Below the pieces are notes generated by a model. The model was not told the DNA's origin. It saw only the letters and a list, made by a program, of their open reading frames with translations, and searched no databases. Below are positions 10,070-20,999 of a stretch of DNA of 57,849 bases, in pieces. The stretch covers positions 29,780 to 87,628 of the forward strand of contig MNCI01036481.1 of the NCBI GenBank assembly GCA_015680685.1, written 5' to 3'. This DNA is from Gnetum montanum. Its lineage: Eukaryota > Streptophyta > Gnetopsida > Gnetales > Gnetaceae. Numbering within the stretch: position 1 is the first letter of the stretch; every line of letters begins with the position of its first letter. The position numbers and the translations under genes were made by a program.

Positions 10070-11226
10070 AGCATTGAGCTACCACTCCTAATGAGAGAGG
10101 TCATCATATGATGCCAAGCCAAAAGGAGGAACTTCACAAATAGGTTAGTGAACCTCTCCTCAATGGGTTCATTAAAGATTTAGTTCCTTGTCATGTGGTG
10201 CTAGTAGTACTTGTACCAAAGAAGGATATGAATGAGCTTAGAATGTGTATTGATTCAAGGGCTGTAAATAGGATTATTGTGAAGTATAGATTTTCAATTC
10301 CTAGGATGGATGATATTATAGATGTCTTGAAAAATGTTGAAGTATTTTAAAAATTGATTTGAAGAGTGTATACCATCAAAAATTCGTATTAGGCCTAGGA
10401 ATAAATGAAAGATAACCTTTAAAATGCTAGATGGATTGTTTGAATGGTTAGTCATGCCTTTGCGTTTAACTAACACTTCTACAACTTTTATGAGGCTAAT
10501 GCATGAAGTTCTTAGAGATTTGATTAGAAAATGTTGCATTTTCTTCTTGTTTATAGTTCTTGTGAAGATGAGCATGTGCATCACTTAAGGATGGTGTTTT
10601 CCAAATTGCATGAAGCTTAATTGGTGAGCAATATTAAAAAGTGTTACTTCATGAAGAGAGAGATTATGTACTTTGGTCCTGTAGTTTCTAAGAACTAGGT
10701 CAAGATGAAACCAAGCAAGATTAAGGCAATTAAAGAGTGGCCTTCACCTTTAAATGTGGGAGAGGTGAGATCTTTTTTCGGTTTAGTTGGTTTCTATAGA
10801 AGATTTATTAGAGATTTTAGTTCTATTGCATAGCCAATGCTCTCTTCCTTAAAGAAAAATGTTGAATTACATTGGGATGAGCAAAAAGAGGCTACTTTTG
10901 AAGCTTTGAAGCAGAAGATAACTAGTGCTCTACTTTTGGAAATTCCCAATTTCACAAAACTTTTTGAAGTAAAGGTGGATGCAAGTGGACTTGCAATTGA
11001 GGGAGTTCTTTCACAAGAAGGTAAGCCTATTGTATTCTTTTTAGAAAAGTTGAATAATGCTAGGCACAAGTATAGTGTTTATGAAAAAGAGTTGTATGCA
11101 ATTTTGCAAGCCACAAAACATTAGAGGCATTATTTTTTGCCTAACGAATCTTTGTTGTACATTGATCATAAGGCACTATAGTTTTTGAATTCTCAAAAGA
11201 AATTTAGTGTCAAGCATATGAAATGG
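10070..11226 (+). pseudogene. Gypsy A reverse transcriptase and first part of RNase H
   Basis: RT pieces: VVLVVLVPKKDMNELRMCID around 10190-10260, then FEWLVMPL and TTFMRLMHEVLRDLI around 10430-10530. The segment where the catalytic DD should be is out of frame. RNase H starts near 10920 with LLLEIPNFTKLFEVKVDASG and continues to YSVYEKELYAIL and LNSQKKFSVKHMKW, where LINE L1-B begins. The domain resumes at 17329. Multiple frame breaks; inactive. Confidence 0.82.
11211..11226. repeat. Left 16-bp target duplication of L1-B
   Basis: CAAGCATATGAAATGG at 11211-11226 recurs identically at 17313-17328 after the A-rich tail. The gypsy A RNase H frame continues across the two copies once the LINE is removed. 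Confidence 0.97.
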
Positions 11227-11263
11227 ATTGGGGTCCATTAATAATTAGAAATGGGTTTTTGAA

Positions 11264-12540
11264 ATGGAAGCGGGAGTGGGAGTGGGTTTGGCCAAGGGAG
11301 CAGGAACAAGGGTGGATGTTGGTGTGGTGAGTGCAAAGGGGATTGGTGTTGGTGGGATGAGCATCAAGGAGTGCCCACTAGGGAAGCATGTGGGAGGAGG
11401 GGCTAAGGAGGAGACAAGGGGAAGCTTGGTGCTAGATAAAATCCATTGGGGTTGGAGGCTTGTGCCAGGCAAGAGGGTCTTATGTGGTTGTAAGTCCAAC
11501 GCCTACCTTCTGAAGGGGTACAAATGATGGAGCTAAGTTTGATTGGCAAGTTTGTATCTAGTAGTGCTAGGCCTCAAATGGACCTAGTTAAGAAATGGGT
11601 GCATACTACATGGGGTTTGGATGATGTTGAAGTTCGTAGCTTGTCAGAGGACTTGATGCTTTTCGTATTTCAGTTTGTTGTTGACTACAATAGAGTTCTT
11701 GTGGGTGGGTTGTGGTTCTATGGGACCTATGGGGTAGCCTTAACTTCGTGGTAGCTGGGGGCTCATAAGGACAAAGACCTTTTTGCGTGGGCGCCCATGA
11801 CAATTAGGGTGTTTGGTATTCCTTGAGAAATGTGGAGAATAGAATTCTTGAAAACCCTTGTGGGTTTCTTTGGTGAGTTTATAACATTTGATAACTATAC
11901 GGGCTTGATGGAGAGAATGGGTTTTGTGCGCTTCTGTGTATGGTGATCGATGTCCTCAAAGGATCTAGTCCAAGAAGTGATTTTGGATCTTCCTTTAGAG
12001 GAAGAAAAGATACGTGTAGAATATGAGAACATTGCTAATGATAACACTTCCTTGGATAGGGTGGGTAGTGGACATTACTATTTGCAGAAAGGCAAACCAT
12101 TTGGTGGCTACCTGCAAGGTTCAGCCCAAGGCCTAGCCGCCAGTGAAAAAGGTGGAGGTGGGTTGGTTTAAGGTTGGCCAGAAGGGTTGCCCGGTCTTAG
12201 ATACCATTGAATTGTGGGGGTTGGGGGGGGGGGGGGGGGGGAGTTTTTCCTAAGGGAAAGGAGACCTCCCACCCTTTGGAATAAAATCTAGTTGATGAGG
12301 GATCCACTATTCCCCTATTGGCAAGCTAGGTGTTTGTTTTAAGGTGTTCCTCGAAGCCCCAGATGATGAAGATTGTAGCACCCCACAAAGAGGATGTTGA
12401 GATAGCGATGGGGGCCTTTCCTATCTTATCAAGTATTGGGGAAACTGGTTGGCCTCTAACACTAGATGCTTGGAGTAAGAAAACTTAGTTGGAAATAGAT
12501 TTGGGGTTTCAACAAACCTTGAAAGAGGCCTACAAGAAAT
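11264..12540 (+). pseudogene. L1-B ORF1, DUF4283-like protein
   Basis: A Gly/Val-rich start (MEAGVGVGLAKGAG) is followed by LIGKFVSSSARPQMDLVKKW at 11536 and EVRSLSEDLMLFVFQFV, then RVLVGGLWFYG and FFGEFITFDNYTGLMERMGF. This is the textbook order of a DUF4283 domain. After IRVEYENIA (about 12015-12040) the expected CCHC knuckle cannot be read, and the frame goes into an 18-G tract at 12224-12241. Stops are mostly TAG. The product would bind element RNA. Confidence 0.82.
12224..12241 (+). repeat. 18-nt poly-G tract between L1-B ORF1 and ORF2
   Basis: Eighteen G at the same relative place as the tract in L1-A, about 315 nt before the endonuclease ATG. Confidence 0.9.
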
Positions 12541-12556
12541 GGTTTGCTAGTAGACC

Positions 12557-13200
12557 ATGAAGATTTTGTCATGGAATTGTAGGGATCAGTGTACATCTTA
12601 TAAACAAAATACCCTGAAAGAAACTGTACAAAATGAAGAATGTAATGTAGTATGCTTGCAAGAAACAAAATTGCAACAAATGGAATTTCAATTCTTGAGG
12701 TGGGATGGTTGCCAGACATAGTTGATCCCCTGGCAAGGTAGGGTTGGTGGATTGGCTATTCTGTCATGATTGCCTTTCACCTTCGTGGACATGCCCACGT
12801 GGAGCATAATCGTCTTTGTCATTCTTGAGGGAATCTAGCTCACCAATATTTATGGGGCGTAGAATTGGGAAATTTGGCTGTAGGAGCTCTGAAGGGTGTC
12901 TTGAGTGGTCCTTGATCATAGACAATGGATCCTGAGAGGTGATTTTAATCAATGGTTGCATCTGTGGGAGAAATTCGGATGCGATAGCACAGACCCTTCA
13001 GGAAGTCTTGAATTCTAGTTGTTTTTTGAAGACCATGAACTTATTGACATGGAGATTAGGGGTTGCAAATTCACATGGAGTACCCGGTGATGTGGTAAGG
13101 ATTGGGTGTAGTCTAAAATTGACCAGGTCTAGATCAGCTTGAATTTTGATGTTCACATGTCTGGGAAGGAGCAATAGGCTTCAGATCATTGTTTGATTGT
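12557..13200 (+). pseudogene. L1-B ORF2 endonuclease domain
   Basis: MKILSWNCRDQCTSYK start, then VVCLQETKLQQMEFQFLRWD, LTNIYGA, ILRGDFNQWLHLWE and DMEIRGCKFTWST. I read the frame codon by codon for about 210 codons without any indel. It holds 12 stops: 8 TAG, 4 TGA, no TAA. Where the other copies show Trp (LWLTN, YWLTN), L1-B has TAG. This is a transition-decayed but indel-free domain, useful for dating and methylation analysis. Function by family: target-site nicking. Confidence 0.9.
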
Positions 13201-13479
13201 CTATTAGGCTCACAAAAGCTTGTGAAGTCCTCCTCATCTGTTTTGATTTGAGTAGGCATGGTTGATCAAACCTTGGCTTCAATCATTGGTGGCTGCAATT
13301 TAGGAGATGTACCATGTGTAGTGAGACCCATGGGAGTTCTTGAAGAATGGGTTGAATCAACTCAAACAAAAACTTTGTTCCAAAGCATCTGAAGATAAAT
13401 TTTCCTTCTGGGCCCATAAAGTTAGGTTGCAACAACGGTTGGGTGAAATCCAATCTTAGCAGGAGGAAGGAGTAGGATT

Positions 13480-15590
13480 GGAGGAAGAGGAATAGGTGGT
13501 CCTCAAAGAGTTGCATGAGCTCTTGGTTGAAGAGGAAACATATTGGAGGCAACACTCTAGGATCACTTGGCTGAGGAAGGGAGATAGAAATATAAGACTT
13601 TTCTTTGCCACCACCAAGGTGAAAGGACAAGCGAAGAGGTCAATACACTTGGTTTATGATGGCATTACGCTGGTTGACAACTAAGATATTGCCGAGGCGA
13701 TGCATTGATACTAGGCCAATATTTGGACGAAGTGAAGCACAAAACCTCTATCGGTATGGCGTTGCTTAGGTCCTTACGATGATGGAGTTGGAAGAAGCGA
13801 TGGCGACTATGAAAACAAACAAAGCCCTTGGTTTGGATGGATGGCCAATCAAATTTTTTAAGGAGTTTGCGTATATCATGGGGGAAAATATGTTGGATGC
13901 ATTTAATAGGATGCTACATTGGTAGCAGGTTCGACAAGAGAGTAATTGTTTGAGGATAGTTCTTATTCCAAAAGTGATTAATCCTACAATGCCCTCATAG
14001 TTTCAGCCTATTGGTGTTTGTAATACCCTATTTCGATTTTTTACAAAGATGTTGGTTCATTGTCTGGCCCGATGATGCCAAAGTTGGTTAGGGGGCATTA
14101 GGTGGGGTTTGTAAAAGGGCGCTTCCTGCAAGACCTGGTTATATTGCTGGAAAAGATTCTACATTCATTGTGTAATATGGGCTATTCGGGGATGTGGATC
14201 AAGTTCGATATCACGAAGGCGTATGATATAGTCAACTAGGAGGCACTGAGAGAGGTGATGCTGTGCAAGGGGTTTGATCTCAAGTTTGTGGATCTTTGTA
14301 TTTAGTTGCAGGGTTTGTAGAGCTACTCCTTTGATATTGAGGGTAGACTTTGGGGTTTTGCCAAGTTGGGTTGGGGGCTTAGATAGGGGGATCCCTCTCC
14401 TTGGTCTTGTTCATTATTGCCATGGACATGTTATAGATCTATTGTGAGGCGGAAGATGTAAAAGGTTTGGAAGTTGCAAGGGTTGAATGCCTTATTATGC
14501 ATTATGCTGATGATACTATCTTATTCTTGCGTGCGGCTATTTTGCAGGCCCTTGCACTTAATTGAGCACTTGATCAAATGGCACAAGAGGTGGGCCTTGA
14601 GATAAATAAAGCAAAGTTGGTGATCTATTTGGTGAGTGATGGTGATTGGGTCAAGGGTAGGATTTCCTAGATACTGGGGATTTGACAAGGCATGGAACAA
14701 GACTCATATCTAGGAATGCCAATTTCTGGCTGGCACAAAAATTGTACGTGGTTGGCCTTGCTTTAGAAACTTTAGCAATGTATTGGACATTGGGCCATTT
14801 GCTTCCTCACAAGGAAAGGAAGGAAGGATTGTTCTGGCTTCCTCCATTCTTATGGTGATAGCCCAGTTCACTGCTTCCATGGCTTCTCCCCCTATGGGGG
14901 TCACCCTCAAAGTTGATCAAATCATTAGAAAATTTGTCTAGTTAGGGGGTAAAGGGGGGGAACGATTGCACCTAATGTGCTCAAAGAATGTAGCAAAGCC
15001 AAAGGAGGTTGGAGGACTTGGGAGATTGAAATATCATGATGAGATTATCATGGGTTATCTGCACTTGTTTAATAGATTCTTATAGCTAGAGGAGTGTTTG
15101 GCCTAGTGGATATGTATCATGCATCAAAAGTAATAGTAGTGGGAGGTTGGGACGTAGGGGTTGTTGGGGTGGCAAGCTATGTGCAAACATGCTAGAGATA
15201 TGATACAAAAGGGATTACTAAGAAGACTAACCAACAATATTATTAAAACTAAGTACCATCCAATTCAAGGCTGGAGGCCTGTCTTGAAGGACAAATTGCC
15301 ATAGAAAGTGAAAGTTTTTGCCTAGCTGATCAAACATGCCATGCTTCCAGTGTGGGCCCTCCTTAGGGTGAGAGGATTAAACATTAATCATCTCTACCCC
15401 GTATGTTCAAAGGAGCTTGAGACATTAAATCATTTTGTGTACCAATGCTCATTTGCTTGGGACACTTGGCGTGAAGCTGCACTTCCATTGCTCGGTAACT
15501 TGGATGGAGAATCAAAAGCAACAATGATACTATGGGCCTTGTTGAAGACAAGGAACAATTTAGTCTTTAGGGCCTAGCATCCTCCTTAGT
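13480..15590 (+). pseudogene. L1-B ORF2 reverse transcriptase and zf-RVT domain
   Basis: The linker motif ITWLRKGDRNIRLFF (about 13560-13605) precedes RT. The finger segment GLDGWPIKFFKEFAYIMGEN is at about 13830. Motif A KFDITKAYD is at 14201-14227 and the catalytic YADD at 14503-14514, unmutated. EVGLEINKAKL follows, then the maintenance region GGLGRLKYHD. zf-RVT at about 15.23-15.58 kb reads VWALLRVRGLNINHLYPVC then LNHFVYQCSFAWDTW and LWALLKTRNNLVF. Several frameshifts between 13960 and 14700 break RT. Confidence 0.88.
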
Positions 15591-15598
15591 CGGCGCAG

Positions 15599-16720
15599 GT
15601 GGCTGTGATCGGGCTTAGATTGTGGCGGGAAGCTATGATTGCAATGGGTCATTTGCAGATCTTTGAGCCATCAAGCGTGGCTTTCCAGGCCAATCCCCCA
15701 TTGTGGGAATTGGTGGAATGTGTGGGATGGGTAGAGCTCCAGCCCAAGTTGGAAGGGGACTTGGAGCTGGTTGATGGTGCATTCTTCACCATTTGGGTCG
15801 AGGATGAGATGACATTTCAAGGAGTGAAGATCGGCATTGGTGAGATTAGCGGGGGTTCCAATGGAGGGGGAAAAAATTCTTCCTATTGTTTGCAACCTTG
15901 AATAGGCGAAAGGCTTCTTTAGGAGGGCAGTGTCTAAAATGGCGAGCAGACATGGGCCGAAGTTGACATTACTGCAACTCTGGTAGGAGGTGGTAATGTT
16001 GATTGATAGGTTTTTGGATCATTTAGGGAGTTTTTCTAAGCTCCTAGGTATTCATTTCGCTTTTATGAGCTGCTTGAGGCTGGGTATTGTTGTTAATCTG
16101 TTGCGGTACTTTCTTGCGGAGCTCCAAAGGCAACGTAGATGGTGACATTCGGGGCTTATCTTGGCTTTGTGGAGGGCTAGGATGCTAGTGATGCCACGGG
16201 AGCCACGGTTGGCTCCCTGCTTCCTTTACTACAGAAGGGTGGTGGGGCTTGGGGCTTTGGGATCAACATCGGGTTTAGGGACAATCCAGGGACCGGACTT
16301 GATGACAATCCTGAATTTGCTATGGGGGGGTAATTGAGCCTTTGGAGGAGTTGGGATAGTAGTTGTCTAATGCATATGAATGGGGTAAGGAAACTTAGTG
16401 TTGTTGTTAGTATGAAATCCAGTAGGCAGCTAAGGAGGTTGTGGAGTGAGCTAGGGTAGAAGAGAGGGTCGTTTGGGAGGCAAGATGGATTGCGTGTGAG
16501 GAGGCTTTTGAGCAGGTTATTGTGCATGCGGTGTTGCACCGTGCAGAGTTAGAAAATGAGATCAAAAGGCATTGGGAGTTGCAAGAAGATTTGGCTTGAG
16601 CAGTGCTCATTGACGAGTTATGTGTGCAGATTAGAGCAGAGCTTCAACAGGAGGAGCAACAACGACTAGAGCGGGAGCAGAAGGCCATATGGACCTGGGA
16701 GAGAGAATGGATAGAGGTTG
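15599..16720 (+). pseudogene. L1-B 3' module of unknown function and Glu-rich coiled coil
   Basis: Block A, 15599-15901, reads LWELVECVGWVELQPKLEGD and LELVDGAFFTIWVEDEMTFQ, in register with L1-A and L1-C. Block B, about 15960-16190, contains LIDRFLDHLGSFSKLLGIHF and ends SGLILALWRAR. Next, at about 16395-16720, comes a long charged helix (AVLIDELCVQIRAELQQEEQ). No RNase H, chromodomain or other named fold recognised. The block order is the same in all three copies, so it is a family character and not chance. Confidence 0.6.
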
Positions 16721-17312
16721 TGTAGCTCCAATAGTAATTGGACAAAGCTTATGTGACTAACATGAGAATTTGGCTTTTGGAGGGAAGACGCTTGATGTTG
16801 TGCTGAACATAAATTGTAATACGACTTGGCTTGCACGACGTTGGCACATCCGACGCAATGCGGCCAAGCTACACCCAAACGGGAAGGGGGACGAGGCTGA
16901 GCAAGCCAGAAAGGAGGTAAAGTTTAAGAGCTTTTAGGAGGCCATAGCTTTTGTGGACACTAAAAGACATTGGGAGATTCTTCAGGCCATACACTGCCAA
17001 GAGTGTAGAGACTGTGAGGGCACCAGTCTCTTGAAAAGGCTCCAAGGATTAAGGGGTTTGGGTTTTGGGGGTTTGATGGGCTCTCGCTTCATGATATTGG
17101 TTGAACTACTTTTGTTTGCTGTTGGAAATAAGAGTTTTAGGATGAAGGAATCTGATGAACTTTCAATGTGTGGATATTTTGGGCTTTTGGGTTGGTCGGG
17201 CTTGGGTTTTGAGGACAGTAGGGATTGACTGTGTGTGGTTTGGCTTGTACATACTTAACAATTTTATTAATATATCTTGACCATTTCTTAGAAAAGAAAA
17301 GAAAAGAAAAAA
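16721..17312 (+). other. L1-B 3' non-coding region and A-rich tail
   Basis: No convincing frame. Ends with TTTTATTAATATATCTTGAC and an A-rich tail made of GAAAA units at 17291-17312, directly before the 3' target duplication. Confidence 0.75.
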
Positions 17313-17328
17313 CAAGCATATGAAATGG
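17313..17328. repeat. Right 16-bp target duplication of L1-B
   Basis: Identical to 11211-11226 (CAAGCATATGAAATGG). Confidence 0.97.
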
Positions 17329-18274
17329 GTTGAACAACTTTAAGAATTTTACTTTGTTGTAAAACATGGAAGTGGTATTGTGGCTGATGCTTTCTTTGTA
17401 ATTTATCATGTTGCTCATTCTTGCATACAAGTGAATGGTTTTGATTGTTTTGCTGAATTGTATTCAAATGATACTAACTTTGATGAATTGTGGAAGGATT
17501 TGAATTCTTCTTTGTTGGGTAGAGTTGATAGATCTTAGGCCTAACATATCTAGTAGAGTATTTTATTCAAAGATGGCAAGATTTGTGTTCCAAAATGTGG
17601 CTTCAAGCTGAAGATATTAGAGGAGAAACATAATGTAGACATATGTCAAGTCATATGGGAAAAACCAAAACCTAGGAACTTCTAAGCAAAAACTGCTTTT
17701 GGCTAGGTATGTACAAAGATGTAGTTAAATTTGTTAGAGAACATTATATTTGTCAAAAGTTTAAAGAAAGAAAAGTTGTTGATGATCACTATATGCCATT
17801 GCTAATTCCAAATGATCTTTGGAAGAGTGTCTCTTTAGACTTTGTGGATGACATTCCTAAAACCAAATTTGGTCATGATTCCATTTTTGTTGTAGTGGAT
17901 AAATTTACAAAGATGGCTTACTTTATTCCTTGCAAAAGGAGCAATGATGCTTCTCATTTTTCACATTTATTGTTCAACATGTAGTCAAATTATATGGAAT
18001 ACCTTTGAATATTGCTAGTGACAAAGATGTTAGATTCACTAGTCATATTTAGAGATCATTATGGAAGCTATTGGGGATTAAATTATCATTTTCCATTACT
18101 TATCATCCACAAATTGATGGGTAAGTTAAGGTTATGAATATATCATTTTTGAAAATTCTTAGATGTTGGTGTGAGAATCAACCTTAAAGATGAGAAAAGA
18201 TGCTAGCTCATATAGAGTTCTCTTATAATAATGCATTTTACACTAGCATTGGCAAGTGTTTTTTTGTTGCAAAT
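17329..18274 (+). pseudogene. Gypsy A RNase H end, HHCC region and integrase N-terminal part
   Basis: RNase H resumes (FVVKHGSGIVADAFF at about 17345-17395). The integrase zinc-binding region lies around 17.6-17.76 kb (CVPKCGFKLKILEEKHNVDI, then REHYICQKFKERK). The core follows with SVSLDFVDDIPKTKFGHDSI and VVVDKFTKMAYFIPCKR (17830-17940), with first catalytic Asp present. It ends at AHIEFSYNNAFYTSIGK then VAN, where gypsy B is inserted. The remaining C-terminus is at 24735. Integrase joins cDNA to chromosomal DNA. Frameshifts and stops abound. Confidence 0.85.
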
Positions 18275-19125
18275 TTGTGTAGAGACATCTCTTCCAAACC
18301 TCTCTTCATCCCTACAGCCAGAAGATCGAAGGTTTTGGACAACTTGGAAGATGTCTTGGACCTTTGTAGAAATCTTACCTGAAAGCTGGGCATACACAGG
18401 AGATTATCAATGTTGGTTGATAGTAAACATTCCATTTGTCTGGGAGATGTCTTGGCAAGAGAGGAGACGTCTTTGGGGAGACATCTTACATGTCAAGTAG
18501 ATGTCTTGTCTCTAAAGAAGACATTTTCCTTGAATGTCATGTTTGATAGAGAGATGTCTTGTTAAGCATGTAGATGTCATGTTTGATAAGGAAAAAGTTT
18601 CAAAGTGGTAGTTACAATGTGGAAACAACGTGGAATGTTGAGTTCACTATTGAAAACAACTAGAAATCTCCAAGTTGGTTATGAGGAAGATTTCCTTAAG
18701 GTCATAGTTTTGTAATTTGATAAATATTAGTTTTGTGTTGCATGCTTTGGATGCAAAGAGTTGAGAGAGATTGCATGAAAGTTGTGTGCATCTTTGTGGT
18801 CAATTGTGTGTGTGATATTGACCATTGACTCTTTGTGTGTGTTGGATTGTCATCTTGTGTGTGTGTGTGAGGAAGAGGTCTAGATTGATTGTACTTTGCA
18901 TTGAGGTTGATTGTGTGTGTGGTTGTAGAGCCTTATGCTTTGTAATATTGTTGAATGTGTGAGTGATGTTGTTCTATGGGATTATGGTTCCATTGTATTT
19001 GTATTCTTCCAGTTTTAATAGAGGATAGCTAGTTTTCTTATTTTTTAGCAAATTCATCATCTTACATACTATTTGAGTTTGGTGTATTTTGATAAGTTAA
19101 AGCAAATCAGAGTGACTTTGCTCTA
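18275..19125 (+). repeat. Gypsy B 5' LTR with AGATGTCT/AGACATCT array and TG microsatellite
   Basis: Aligns with 23843-24734 along its length. The first 300 nt hold many copies of AGATGTCT and its reverse complement AGACATCT, usually followed by TTG (for example 18349, 18444, 18479, 18499, 18551). Three contain the hexamer GAGACA or TGTCTC (18282, 18478, 18507). A (TG)n stretch lies near 18820-18870. The end is CTCTA, where the 3' LTR has CACCA. Confidence 0.9.
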
Positions 19126-19129
19126 GGAT

Positions 19130-19141
19130 TGGTATTAGAGA
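19130..19141 (+). other. Gypsy B primer binding site (initiator tRNA-Met type)
   Basis: TGGTATTAGAGA, three to four nucleotides after the LTR end, against the plant tRNA-iMet site TGGTATCAGAGC. It primes minus-strand cDNA synthesis. Confidence 0.8.
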
Positions 19142-19195
19142 TTTGGATTGTTTTTGGTTTGACATTTGGCTGTGGATTTTTGTGTCTATTTCACA

Positions 19196-20440
19196 TGACT
19201 CCGAAGAAGAAAAATGTTCAAGCCCTGAATAAAGATATGGAGAGCATGAAATTTGCCTGTCAGCTGATGGCTGAACAGTTGGATGAAATCATTGCTAAGG
19301 TGGATAGAAATGCAGGTCCTAGCCATATTCCAACTCATGGTGATGATGAACATTCTCGTTGAAATGGTGATGAAGAGGTTTCTCAGCTTGGTGAAGGGAG
19401 AGTAGATGTGAAGGAATAGCATTCTAGCTATGGGAGTGTGAGGACACATCAACCTAGGGTTCCAGGGGAGGGAATCCAATTCCACATGTTAGAACTCCAA
19501 GAGCTTCATCATAGACATCTTCTTCTTCTCATAGAAAATTGGATGATAAAGATGAAGCAAGACTTGCTAGAGTGCTCAAGAATGTTGCAAGACTTTCGTA
19601 TGTGGAATTGAAGACTTTCAATGGTGTAGATGATACAAATGCTTTTGCAAGTTAGCTGAAGGCACTTCACAAGCATTTTAAGCTTAAGGAGGTACCAAAT
19701 CATCTATGGGTACCAATTGCTAAATCCAAACTAGAAGGTATGGCTTCAACTTGGTGGGAAAAAGAGACCCAAAGTTATGAGAGGCAAAATAGTCAACCTA
19801 TTAGGGATTGGTATTTGATGAAATATAAGTTGAAATGGAAATTTGAACAATCTTGGCAGAGATTAGAGAAAATCATGAAGCCTAACTTCCTTAGACAAGG
19901 AGACAAATGTTAAGGAGTTTTACATTGAATTTTGTGAACTATTCCATCAAGCTAAGGTAAATGGGACGGAATAAGAAGAAGCTTCAATTTTTTTGGAAGG
20001 TCTCAAGATGGTGTATCAATAGAAGTTTTTATTTTATGAGCTTCAAACCCTTGATGAGGCTTATGATTTGGTACTCAAGGCAGAAGGGAAACTCAATGGA
20101 TTTGGGGGTAGGAGCAAAAAAAGCTTTAAAGAGGAAGGACAAGGGATCCAAATCGAAAAAGGGATGTAAGTCAAACTCTGAAGACAAAGATGGCAGCCAT
20201 GACAAGAAGTAAGAGAAGGGCAAGGCCAAGAAAGACCAAGGGTTAAGGAAGCAACTCATCCAAGATTCAGTGCTTCAAATGTGGAGAGTGGGGACATAAG
20301 CAATGAGAATGTCCACTTCACAAGGTAGCCAAGGGCAAGAATGTACAAACCATGGAGGCAGAGGAAACATTCAGTTAAGCTCTTTAAAAAGGTAATCCTA
20401 ATGCTACCAAAATTGAGGAAGTTTCTGAATTAAATTCATG
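19196..20440 (+). pseudogene. Gypsy B gag with CCHC knuckle
   Basis: ATG 55 nt after the primer site. N-terminus MTPKKKNVQALNKDMESMKF with an amphipathic helix. The gag core is spread over several frames (for example EFYIEFCELFHQAKVNG near 19.93 kb). Zinc knuckle at 20271-20312, CFKCGEWGHKQ then EC with a TGA in between, otherwise a correct CX2CX4HX4C. A Lys/Ser-rich basic stretch lies at about 20100-20260. Same architecture as gypsy A gag. Confidence 0.82.
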
Positions 20441-20526
20441 CACATTTATGGAAAATGTGAATAGAAGATAACAACCAACAAAAAAATTGTTGTTTTGGAT
20501 TGGGGCTAGATGTTTGCTTGGTGGGG

Positions 20527-20873
20527 AATAGATTCATATTTTGATTAATGGGGAAGTCCAAGAAAATGTTATTTCCTCTAGGGCAGTTGTTAGATTTGAT
20601 TTAGTGACAAATTCTCATCTTGGACCCTACAAGGTGCATTGGTTGTTGAGAGACTTCTCTCAAAAGGTGAGAGAGCAATGTGTCTTGAAGTTCAAAATTG
20701 GAAGTTATCATGATGTTGTGAAATGTGATTTGCTGCCAACTAATTGTGCTGATGTAATTCTTGGAAGGCCTTGGGATTTTGATAATGATGCTCAATTTGA
20801 TGAAGCAAGAAATGTGTGGAGTGTAGCAAGATTGGATGGAATCTATGAGTTGATTTCCATGACAGCTGAATAA
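20527..20873 (+). pseudogene. Gypsy B aspartic protease with Asp to Asn at the active site
   Basis: Frame 20541-20873 is open and reads VVRFDLVTNSHLGPYKVHWL, then VLKFKIGSYHDVVKCDLLPT and ADVILGRPWDFDNDAQFD, the typical gypsy protease C-terminus (ILLGRPW). The active-site region reads LINGEVQENVIS where families have I-D-x-G: GAT has become AAT (a G to A transition), so the catalytic Asp is lost. It would normally mature the Gag-Pol polyprotein. Confidence 0.82.
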
Positions 20874-20999
20874 GTGAGGCAACAAAGCTCACTTAATGCT
20901 TCCTTAATTCTTTTTGGGGAGAGAGAATATATTAAGGAACATGATGAGGCTGGTTTTGGTTTTGTGATTCTATTAACTATTACTTCTAACTATGACGTT

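Larger units (their letters stand above)
11227..17312 (+). mobile_element. LINE L1-B, full-length L1-type element inside gypsy A
   Basis: A 6.1-kb insertion bounded by a perfect 16-bp target duplication. Order: short G-rich leader, ORF1 (DUF4283), 18-G tract, endonuclease (12557), RT with intact YADD (14503-14514), zf-RVT (about 15.23-15.58 kb), unknown C-terminal module (15.6-16.2 kb), coiled coil (about 16.4-16.72 kb), 3' region, and an A-rich tail of GAAAA units (17291-17312). It is the only one of the three family copies that shows every domain, so it is the reference copy for the family. Many stops and RT frameshifts; inactive. Confidence 0.95.

Noticed and set aside
1-17312. Possible TAG codon reassignment because TAG dominates the internal stops
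   Set aside because: TGA stops and frameshifts are also present, aligned copies have sense codons at these sites, and methylation decay explains the bias.
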